A stretch of 32,118 nucleotides of DNA from Candidatus Nomurabacteria bacterium (GCA_943349725.1 CALQZP010000004.1:1-32118), one strand, 5' to 3'. Shown: positions 24,257-31,299, numbered from the stretch's first letter. Made by a program: numbers and translations. The notes: a model not told the origin generated them from the letters alone.

Positions 24257-24820
24257 GTTAATGTACACACTTCCCTGTCGTAGAATCTTCAGTTTTCCCT
24301 CAGGAAACGAAATCAAGGTGGACGGTTTTCCCTCCCTTTTTTTACCGGCACTCACATAGAAATCAACCGCACTCCCGAAATAGTTTTTAGCTTCCGTAAT
24401 AGTGGTCGCAGGTGGCTTGCCTTCAGGATTTGCGCTCGGAGCAAGAAGCGGACCTGTCTTTTTGAGAAGCGAAATAAGTTTCGAAGCACGGGGAAACCGA
24501 AACGCGAGCGACTGCGTCCCAAGATGCAGATACGAGAATTTCTTTTGCGGGCAGGGAAATACCACACTGACCTTTCCGGGCCATACTTTTTTGAGTATTT
24601 CCTTTTCAAACAAAGAGAGCGTTACGCCAAAATCTACGAGCTCACTCACTGAGCTTATCAGGATAATGAACGGCTTCCCTTCGGTCTTGCGACGCAAGTG
24701 GTACAGACGCGCCACCGCTTTTTTGTTTTGTGCTGAAGCGACAACGCCATAAAGCGTGTCGGTGGGAATGACCCCAAGACCTCCACGTTTTAGAACCGAA
24801 ACTATGTTTGATGAAGGCAT
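24251..24820 (-). CDS. Sua5/YciO/YrdC family (threonylcarbamoyl-AMP synthase-like)
   Basis: GGLGVIPTDTLYGVVASAQNKKAVARLYHLRRKTEGKPFIILISS; LLAPSANPEGKPPATT. Confidence 0.9.
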   Translation of the reverse strand: MPSSNIVSVLKRGGLGVIPTDTLYGVVASAQNKKAVARLYHLRRKTEGKPFIILISSVSELVDFGVTLSLFEKEILKKVWPGKVSVVFPCPQKKFSYLHLGTQSLAFRFPRASKLISLLKKTGPLLAPSANPEGKPPATTITEAKNYFGSAVDFYVSAGKKREGKPSTLISFPEGKLKILRQGSVYINI

Positions 24821-24861
24821 ACTCTGGATCCCTGTTTGCACAGGGATAACACTGACTCGTG

Positions 24862-25416
24862 TCACTTTACCTTGAAGGTTGCCACTACTCCCTCTACAAG
24901 TACATCTTCTTTGTAATTAAAGTCGAGGGCACCTACATCACGATAAATGACAATACGATAGGTTCCACCAGCAACAGTCGGGCGTAATAGTTCAACCGAA
25001 ACATTCTCTCCCTTCCCGGCAAAAACCTTGCTTGCTCCAAGAATGTTACCAGGTTTGCCTTCCTTCACTTCGCGAACTGCAACCCACAGTGCTTCCTTCG
25101 CTTCCACACTTTCAATAAGTACCTTTGAACCTGCCTCCTGGTCCTTCACGATTAGGGTGTTTGAAACCGGAAGTACTGTGTCGGCGACCTTCCTCGAAAC
25201 TTCAGGAGTACTACCGGTAGCAGCCTTTGTTGGTGTAGTAGTAGAAATCGTTAACATATCAGTAGATTCTTTTCCGATTGTCGTTAGGGTGTCCTTCCGT
25301 TCACCTGCTCCCGCACGGCGGTCCTGCCAAAAGACACCCATCGCAAAGCCGACCAAAAGGCCGATGATAAGAGCGGTGATAATTTTTCCCGACGCGCTGT
25401 TTGTGGTTGGCTCCAT
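24862..25416 (-). CDS. Membrane-anchored exported protein, DUF7282-like domain
   Basis: N-terminal TM; VKDQEAGSKVLIESVEAKEALWVAVREVKEGKPGNILGAS. Confidence 0.65.
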   Translation of the reverse strand: MEPTTNSASGKIITALIIGLLVGFAMGVFWQDRRAGAGERKDTLTTIGKESTDMLTISTTTPTKAATGSTPEVSRKVADTVLPVSNTLIVKDQEAGSKVLIESVEAKEALWVAVREVKEGKPGNILGASKVFAGKGENVSVELLRPTVAGGTYRIVIYRDVGALDFNYKEDVLVEGVVATFKVK

Positions 25417-25430
25417 AGAAGAGATAAAAT

Positions 25431-25457
25431 ATGAATAATGGAATATGGAATATGGAG
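25431..25457 (+). repeat. Heptad array ATGGAAT
   Basis: ATG at 25431, 25438, 25445, 25452. Confidence 0.85.
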
Positions 25458-25626
25458 GTATTGTAAGGAATTGCCCCGAAATAGAAACTAGACCGGAGCT
25501 TGATGCTGTGCTATACCTACTGGTAGATTTTTGACCTTACTTTTGCCACCGGTCTGATTTCACCCCTAGAAAGGAGACGAGACATACCTTCTATATCGTA
25601 GGGTCTTTTTCAGACGCGTGTGGGCC

Positions 25627-25665
25627 GGGGAGTCGTGCACCGTTCACGACTCCCCCTTTTTATAT
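25627..25665 (+). terminator. Rho-independent terminator upstream of the hydrolase gene
   Basis: GGGGAGTCGTG caccgtt CACGACTCCCCCTTTTT. Confidence 0.85.
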
Positions 25666-25685
25666 CGTATACTTATTACAAAGCT

Positions 25686-26471
25686 ATGTTTCGTACCCGC
25701 TTCAAAAAAGAAATTGTCTGCGAGTTTATTCCACCCCAGAAGTCTAGCCGAAGGGTAATTGTCCTTGCCCACGGCATGCCGGGAGTCCCCAAGGCGAAAG
25801 AAACGATGGAGTTCTGGTCCAAAAAAGGTTTCTGGGTCTTTCTTCCCCGCTACCGAGGCACGTGGGAAAGTAGTGGCGAGTTTCTCAAACATTCTCCCGA
25901 AAAAGATATTTTGGATGTGATAGACGGAATCGTTAGAGGTTTTTCAGACTTATGGTCCGGTGCTGTATTCCATATTCCAAATTCCATATTCTATATCTTT
26001 GGCGGCAGTTTCGGTGGTCCCGCCGCAATTCTCTGTTCGCGTGACCCGCGAGTCACGAAAGCCGTCGCCTTCGCGCCTGTTATAGACTGGGAAGCACCTT
26101 CCGACGAGCCGATGGACCAGCTCGGGGCCTTTCTCCCAAAAGGATTTGGTAACTGCTATCGATTCTCAAAAAAGAATTGGAATCGTTTAAGTCGCAATGA
26201 GTTCTATAGTCCCATCTCTCTTCTCTCCTCCCCTCCTCGGCTGAGGAGGGGTGCCGGAGGCGGGGTGGTGGGACAGGTTTTCGACGGCAAAAAACTCCTT
26301 ATTTTCCACGCCAAGGACGATACCTGCGTTCCCTATTCATACACCAAGAAATTCGCCGAAAAAGTTGGCGCAAAACTCGTCACCCTCCGTTCCGGCGGAC
26401 ACTTCGGCTTCAACAAATCCATTGAACCCAAAATCTATAATGAGATACGGAAATTCATCGCACATAATTGA
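25686..26471 (+). CDS. Alpha/beta hydrolase (serine aminopeptidase/dienelactone-hydrolase-like) carrying repeat-derived insertions
   Basis: VLAHGMPG, GGSFGG nucleophile elbow, HAKDDTCVP, GGHFGF; ATG 25686 preferred to GTG 25620, which lies before the terminator hairpin. Confidence 0.8.
   Translation: MFRTRFKKEIVCEFIPPQKSSRRVIVLAHGMPGVPKAKETMEFWSKKGFWVFLPRYRGTWESSGEFLKHSPEKDILDVIDGIVRGFSDLWSGAVFHIPNSIFYIFGGSFGGPAAILCSRDPRVTKAVAFAPVIDWEAPSDEPMDQLGAFLPKGFGNCYRFSKKNWNRLSRNEFYSPISLLSSPPRLRRGAGGGVVGQVFDGKKLLIFHAKDDTCVPYSYTKKFAEKVGAKLVTLRSGGHFGFNKSIEPKIYNEIRKFIAHN
25967..25998 (+). repeat. Heptad array ATTCCAT inside a CDS
   Basis: ATTC at 25967, 25974, 25981, 25988. Confidence 0.85.
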
Positions 26472-26496
26472 CAGATACTTAATCATGTGCTAATAT
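26468..26496 (+). promoter_or_regulatory. Promoter TTGACA-17-TAATAT
   Basis: Near-consensus boxes upstream of the PPC gene. Confidence 0.8.
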
Positions 26497-26524
26497 TCCT
26501 TGAGCTCAAGCTCCTTGAGAGGTT

Positions 26525-26579
26525 GGTTGAAATGGGCGTTTTAAACGCTTTTTTTGTTTTCAAAGCGTCCATTTCAACC
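26525..26579 (+). promoter_or_regulatory. Attenuator-like leader with alternative hairpins
   Basis: GCGTTTTAAACGC+T7 terminator nested in GGTTGAAATGGGCGTTT/AAAGCGTCCATTTCAACC. Confidence 0.6.
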
Positions 26580-26587
26580 AAAAAACT

Positions 26588-27067
26588 ATGCAAATATCAA
26601 CTGTCAGTTTACGGAACGTCGCTTTCCGCCTTACAAGCGGAGAAGATCTGAACACTCAGTTGGAGGCCTATCTCCAGAAACTAGGGGCTGGATTTCTTTG
26701 GCTTTACGGCTTGCAGGCGCAAATCACCTCGGCCACGCTTCGCTTCTGGGATGTGAAGGCACAAGTTTATAAAAAACACATCATTCAGCCTCCTGGCCAT
26801 TCCCGAATTGAACCTGGAGCTATCTCGGGAAATGTCACCTGGGTGAACGGAAAACCGTTTGCTCACATTCACGGAGCTTTCTTCTCCGCGGAACCCGCCG
26901 AGCAAGGGAAGCTCCTCGGGGGAGGTCACATCTGCGAGCTTGTCGCGGGTAGAACCTTGGAAGGACTCATCGGCATCGGGGATACTAAAATAACCCGGGT
27001 GCTCGACGAGCATCCTGATTGCCAAGTGAAAACCTGGCGTTTTCCCGGAGACGTCGGAAATCCTTAG
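26588..27067 (+). CDS. PPC/DUF296-domain protein
   Basis: GISGNVTWVNG-type core and HIHGAFF...GGHICELVAGRTLEGLIG. Confidence 0.8.
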   Translation: MQISTVSLRNVAFRLTSGEDLNTQLEAYLQKLGAGFLWLYGLQAQITSATLRFWDVKAQVYKKHIIQPPGHSRIEPGAISGNVTWVNGKPFAHIHGAFFSAEPAEQGKLLGGGHICELVAGRTLEGLIGIGDTKITRVLDEHPDCQVKTWRFPGDVGNP

Positions 27068-27085
27068 AAACCTTAACACTCACAC

Positions 27086-27119
27086 GACCCGCAGTCCTCA
27101 AGGCAGCGGGTCGATTTTT
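27086..27119 (+). terminator. Rho-independent terminator
   Basis: CGACCCGC agtcctcaaggca GCGGGTCGATTTTTT. Confidence 0.85.
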
Positions 27120-27814
27120 TGTGCATTTTCTATTTTGAACTCCCCGATACGCGTACGGCGCAGTCCCGCAAGCGTTGCGGGGACACCGAGACGACGGCCA
27201 AACTCTTCGGCAAGGGAGCGGATATAGGTTCCGCTTGTGACAGAGAAGCGGGCAGAAACACACCACCCCTCATTCCCCTCCTCAGCCGAGGAGGGGAGGA
27301 AATCCCTCCCCGCCGCAGACGACGGTACTCCCTTTTCCAAAGGGAGAATACCGAACCCGAGAAGCTCGCAGTCTGTCACTTCCATCGTCTTTATTGGCGT
27401 ATCCACCACCTCCCCGCGTCTCGCTTTTTTGTACAGTGCCTCTCCACCGCGTTTAATCGCCGAATAGGCAGGCACGTGGAGTTCAAGTTTCCCCACCATT
27501 TCTTTTAAGACTTTTCTTATTTCTTCCTCCCTTAATTCATAATTCTTAATTCCTACTTCCTTCAGGATTTTTCCTGTCACATCTCCCGTATCGGTTTGCA
27601 CTCCAAGCAAGATCTCCGCCTCGTATGTCTTCGGCAGCTTCAAAAAATCCTGAAGTTTCTTCGTCCCGTCCCCTACCCCGATAATCATGAGTCCTGTCGC
27701 CATCGGGTCCAGCGTCCCGGCATGACCCATCTTTCTAATGCCGAGCTTACGGCGAAGTATCCGAATGCAGTCAAAAGAAGTGATGCCTTTTGGTTTGTCT
27801 ATCAGCAATATCAT
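27098..27814 (-). CDS. truB: tRNA pseudouridine(55) synthase TruB with repeat-derived insertion
   Basis: LLIDKPKGITSFDCIRILRRKLGIRKMGHAGTLDPMATGLMIIGVG; ...SVTSGTYIRSLAEEFG. Confidence 0.93.
   Translation of the reverse strand: MILLIDKPKGITSFDCIRILRRKLGIRKMGHAGTLDPMATGLMIIGVGDGTKKLQDFLKLPKTYEAEILLGVQTDTGDVTGKILKEVGIKNYELREEEIRKVLKEMVGKLELHVPAYSAIKRGGEALYKKARRGEVVDTPIKTMEVTDCELLGFGILPLEKGVPSSAAGRDFLPSSAEEGNEGWCVSARFSVTSGTYIRSLAEEFGRRLGVPATLAGLRRTRIGEFKIENAQKIDPLP
27262..27346. repeat. GC-rich palindromic repeat (family P) inside truB
   Basis: Inverse strand ATTCTCCCTTTGGAAAAGGGAGTACC...GGGGAGGGATTTCCTCCCCTCCTCGGCTGAGGAGGGG matches 5113-5258 family. Confidence 0.8.
27534..27560 (-). repeat. 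Heptad array AATTCNN inside truB
   Basis: AATTC at 27534, 27541, 27548, ACTTC 27555. Confidence 0.8.
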
Positions 27815-27913
27815 AGTTCGTAAAGTTCATAAAGTAGCAAGTTCATAAAGCAAGCAAAGCCTATCTCTAACTTTATAACTTTACAAACTTTATAAACCTT
27901 ATAAACTTATCAT

Positions 27914-28168
27914 ATGTCCCACATTTCACGCGACGAATTTCGGAAGGCACTTTACAAGCTCAAATCTGGCGGGTCTTTTTCTAACCACGAAATTGATGAG
28001 GTGGAGAACATCTTTTACAGTAGTCTTCACGAGAGTGGGCCAAGTGCAGGCATAAGCAGTGAAGAACTCAAAAAAGGTATTCACTACCTCAAGCATCACC
28101 CTGAAAATCATCATCTCTCACATGATGAAATTACGAAACTGGAGGAGGTGATGAGACATTATCTCTAA
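27914..28168 (+). CDS. Small EF-hand-like helical protein with internal duplication
   Basis: Two about 40-aa halves: ISRDEFRKALYKLK...LSNHEIDEVENIFYSSL and ISSEELKKGIHYLK...LSHDEITKLEEVMRHYL. Confidence 0.65.
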   Translation: MSHISRDEFRKALYKLKSGGSFSNHEIDEVENIFYSSLHESGPSAGISSEELKKGIHYLKHHPENHHLSHDEITKLEEVMRHYL

Positions 28169-28556
28169 TCACATACTTACTCATGAGAAAAAGGAGGAGT
28201 TTTAACATGACTAGCGCGGGCGCAATCCGAAATAGAGTGAATAGTGCAAGGCCGGCAAGTGTCGGAAAAGCGGGGTCATTGGATAAGCTTGCCCAGTAGT
28301 AAAAGATAAGGGAAACAAGGATTCCTGCACTCATCACATACTTTTGCAACCACTTTTCACTTTTAAGTGTACGATGAAGATCTACGGCAAGAGAGATGAA
28401 GACCACGAGGTTGAAAAGAGTTGCTCCATATAACTCATTCCTTACCCAGCCACCCGTTGCCAACTCGTAAGCAACCTCGGAAAAGATTATAGAAACGGCA
28501 ACAGCCAAAAAGCTTGCCGGTAAGAAAAGGTAAAGAAATTTGGGCTGTATTTTCAT
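28131..28556 (-). CDS. Hypothetical four-TM membrane protein
   Basis: Four hydrophobic segments; convergent 3' overlap with the preceding gene. Confidence 0.65.
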   Translation of the reverse strand: MKIQPKFLYLFLPASFLAVAVSIIFSEVAYELATGGWVRNELYGATLFNLVVFISLAVDLHRTLKSEKWLQKYVMSAGILVSLIFYYWASLSNDPAFPTLAGLALFTLFRIAPALVMLKLLLFLMSKYVIRDNVSSPPPVS

Positions 28557-28565
28557 ACATGAGGA

Positions 28566-28946
28566 CTATAGCGGCTTGCTTTCACTTTTCTGTTCTCGTA
28601 GGGTTCTCACTGCCCTCACAGCCTGCTTCAGATGCCTGACGGCAAAGAAGCCGACCACTCCGAGCGCCACGAGGAGGATTTTTGTTTGGAGCTTTGTTCC
28701 CGACACGGCAGAAAGTGAAAACATGAGCGCTTTTGACCCAGACGCGGCGGTGGAAAAGTTGGAGAGGACATCACCCACCGACACAAAGACGGTGACCATA
28801 AATACGGCGACCACAATAAGCACGCAATCAAAAGCGAGAGGCGAAAGATTGCGCACCATAAACAAAAGATAGATGCGACGCATTATCCTCTGCTTCAAGG
28901 TTCGGCTTGTCTCCGATTGTGGGTTAAATTCGTCTTCCATATTCAT
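28566..28946 (-). CDS. Two-TM membrane protein directly downstream of a sigma factor
   Basis: ORF start abuts the sigma gene stop. Confidence 0.7.
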   Translation of the reverse strand: MNMEDEFNPQSETSRTLKQRIMRRIYLLFMVRNLSPLAFDCVLIVVAVFMVTVFVSVGDVLSNFSTAASGSKALMFSLSAVSGTKLQTKILLVALGVVGFFAVRHLKQAVRAVRTLREQKSESKPL

Positions 28947-29561
28947 TTAGTTGTGACTAAGTGGACTCTGTGCCTTTCGTTTCTTCATAAGTTCCTTCAA
29001 CTCTTGCTTGGCTCGGTGCACACGTGCGCGTACCGCTCCTTCCGAAATACCCATAATGGTGGCGACGTCGGCGTGCGGTTTTCCTTCAATAAAGTGCAGG
29101 CGCATTGGCTCGGCGAGTCCTTCCGAAAGTTCTTTAAGGAGTGACTCCACTTCATCGCGGTCAAGTTCCTGCTCACGACGATCTTTGGCTCCCTTGTCGG
29201 ACACAAGCTCCTGAAACTCGGGGTCAAGGTCGGCAAGAAACGCGCCTTCGCCCTTGTGCTTTTTATACGCCGTAAAGCAGGTGTTCACAAGGATGCGGTA
29301 CGCCCAGGACTTAAACCCGGCTCCCGGTTGAGGCACGAATCGTTTCGCGTTTTTGTAAATCTTAACAAAGGCATCTTGCACCGCATCCTGTGATGCCTCC
29401 TTGGTACCTAAAATGTAGTACGCCTTTCGGAGAAACGCTTCCTCGTAACGGTCAAGAAGCTTTTCAAAAAGATACGGGTGCGAGAACGAGCGCTTGAGAA
29501 GCTCCTCGTCCGACATGCTGGCTACGATGTCCTTTTTTGTATCTGGCTCTTCAAGAAACAT
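28947..29561 (-). CDS. RNA polymerase sigma factor, sigma-70/ECF type
   Basis: KAYYILGTKEASQDAVQDAFVKIYKNAKRF (region 2) and RLHFIEGKPHADVATIMGISEGAVRARVHRAKQEL (region 4). Confidence 0.9.
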   Translation of the reverse strand: MFLEEPDTKKDIVASMSDEELLKRSFSHPYLFEKLLDRYEEAFLRKAYYILGTKEASQDAVQDAFVKIYKNAKRFVPQPGAGFKSWAYRILVNTCFTAYKKHKGEGAFLADLDPEFQELVSDKGAKDRREQELDRDEVESLLKELSEGLAEPMRLHFIEGKPHADVATIMGISEGAVRARVHRAKQELKELMKKRKAQSPLSHN

Positions 29562-29859
29562 AGATAGCTCAAATAGTACCCATCTTTCCCTACTTCTGCA
29601 ACTGAATTCGTAACGTCTTCGTTACGAATTCATCCCAGCCTTGAGCTGGGACATGGGTCCCGCATCAGGTGCGGGACGCTCGAAAAACATAGTCGTCCGC
29701 TCCTACGGACTCCTTGTTTTTCGGCGCCTATCCACAGGACACCCTATTGCGATGTTCAATCTCGTGAGATACTTAGGATACAAAATCCTGAACTTGCACG
29801 TACAGTACAAGGGAAGGAAAAGGTCGACGTTCATTTCATTTTTCATCATAAAAAATAGT

Positions 29860-30033
29860 ATGCGCACTAATTCTTCCGGAGCATTTCGTCATCTCACTCC
29901 GATTCTCATCATTCTCCTTGCCCTTACGTTCCTACTTAAAGCAATGGATATGCTTTCAGCTCCTGTCGTGTCTGTCGTCTGGCCGATTCTCTTCGGACTC
30001 ATCGGACTCGTGAAGCTCGAAGAGGCAAAGTAG
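29860..30033 (+). CDS. Small membrane protein (57 aa)
   Basis: MRTNSSGAFRHLTPILIILLALTFLLKAMDML; followed by terminator. Confidence 0.6.
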   Translation: MRTNSSGAFRHLTPILIILLALTFLLKAMDMLSAPVVSVVWPILFGLIGLVKLEEAK

Positions 30034-30057
30034 TCACTTCTTCATATTCTAACGCAA

Positions 30058-30091
30058 AGAAAAAACCGACCTTCTGTCGGTTTTTTCTTTG
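30058..30091 (+). terminator. Rho-independent terminator
   Basis: AAAAAACCGAC cttct GTCGGTTTTTT. Confidence 0.85.
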
Positions 30092-30127
30092 ATAATTTTT
30101 ACAGCCGTAAAGTACAGCGGGCAAAAA

Positions 30128-30457
30128 CTAAAAACTTCGGCGATCGCTACCGCGGTCATTACCACGGTCACTTCCACCACCTCGGCTATCAAAACGCTTT
30201 GGAGGGCGGTCCGCCATCGGACGTGCCTCATTGACGCGAAGATTCCTCCCGTCAAGGTCCTTGTCGTTCCACATGTCTATGGCTTTGGCCGCATCGGCCT
30301 CTTCCATCTCCACGAAACCGAAACCTCGTGAGCGTCCGCTCATGCGGTCCACAAGTACGGATGCCGAAACAACGGCTCCTGCCTGCGCAAACGCGTTCTT
30401 CAAACTCTCGTCAGTTGTGGTGTACGAAAGGTTACCAACATAAAGCTTTGTTGCCAT
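30128..30457 (-). CDS. RRM-type RNA-binding protein with Gly/Arg/Asp-rich tail
   Basis: KLYVGNLSYTTTDESL (RNP2) and RSRGFGFVEM (RNP1). Confidence 0.93.
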   Translation of the reverse strand: MATKLYVGNLSYTTTDESLKNAFAQAGAVVSASVLVDRMSGRSRGFGFVEMEEADAAKAIDMWNDKDLDGRNLRVNEARPMADRPPKRFDSRGGGSDRGNDRGSDRRSF

Positions 30458-30736
30458 GTTGAGAAAAACTAACTGCTAACTAACATTATCGTCCCCGACC
30501 TCGAGATAGCCTCCTTTACGAGATGCTAAACCCATACCTTCTCAACATGGTGCGAGCCTTCCCGACCAACGTGAGAACAACGATGATGGTACTATAGCGA
30601 AATAATAAAAAAGTGCAATATGTATCTTGCCTTATGCATATGCGCAAAAGCGAGTTCAACAATATTAGAGTGCGGTGGTTTACGGTATACTATTTCCATT
30701 TTGTCCTTCCTTTTTCTCTTTGTCTTTAGCGCTTCC

Positions 30737-30772
30737 AACAGCTATTCTTTACTTAAGTAAAGAGTAGCTGTT
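30737..30772. repeat. 36-bp palindrome (18-bp arms, one G-U)
   Basis: AACAGCTATTCTTTACTT/AAGTAAAGAGTAGCTGTT. Confidence 0.85.
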
Positions 30773-31006
30773 AGTCACGGCGTAGAAAGACTTGCGCCTG
30801 ATTGCCATTAAGCTTTAGTGGGTGTGCGAAGAAGTTGCTCTGTGTGAGCAGATTTCTCCCTCGCCGTGAGTATGTCCTTCACCAGCACCACCACGCGCTC
30901 CGCGCGTGCGATTAAGAGCTTTCGTCAGGATTATCAGCAAAATACATTCGGACTTTGTTTAATACTTCAATACACACCGCCAAAATTCGGAATCAAAAGA
31001 AACGGA

Positions 31007-31043
31007 CAAAGCGGGGTCGCGCCTTCGGCGCGACCCCGCTTTG
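31007..31043. repeat. Perfect 17-bp inverted repeat with TTC loop
   Basis: CAAAGCGGGGTCGCGCC ttc GGCGCGACCCCGCTTTG. Confidence 0.9.
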
Positions 31044-31065
31044 GCTCTAAAATCGATTTCGATTT

Positions 31066-31155
31066 TGGCGGAGGGTGAGAGATTTGAACTCTCGATGCCC
31101 TTTCGGGCATGCCACCTTTCCAAGGTGGTGCACTAGACCGCTATGCGAACCCTCC
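31066..31155 (-). tRNA. tRNA-Ser(GGA), CCA encoded
   Basis: Acceptor GGAGGGT/ACCCTCC, anticodon arm CCACCTTGGAAAGGTGG, long variable arm TGCCCGAAAGGGCA, T-arm GAGAGTTCAAATCTCTC, 3' G-CCA. Confidence 0.93.
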
Positions 31156-31245
31156 ATCGGGCGGTCACTACTACTGACCTAGCCCAAAACAGGATTACCT
31201 TAGCATAAAATCACTTTTTCTAAAATGTCCCCACAATTTGCTATC

Positions 31246-31299
31246 GGCTAATTCGTCCCCGTCCTTCCGTAGCTTCATGCGAAGGAAGACGAATTAGCC
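31246..31299. repeat. Long hairpin
   Basis: GGCTAATTCGTC...TCCTTC...GAAGGA..GACGAATTAGCC. Confidence 0.75.

Noticed and set aside
24820-24865. N-terminal extension MTRVSVIPVQTGIQS of the Sua5-like protein
   Set aside because: Translation of a dispersed repeat (ATCCCTGTTTGCACAGGGAT); the conserved domain starts at MPSSNIVSVLK.
30866-31078. 70-aa + strand ORF
   Set aside because: Covers the GC-rich palindrome and part of tRNA-Ser; no coding signature.
31246-31299. Terminator for pgsA or tRNA
   Set aside because: Strong hairpin but no U-tract on either strand; kept only as a repeat/hairpin.
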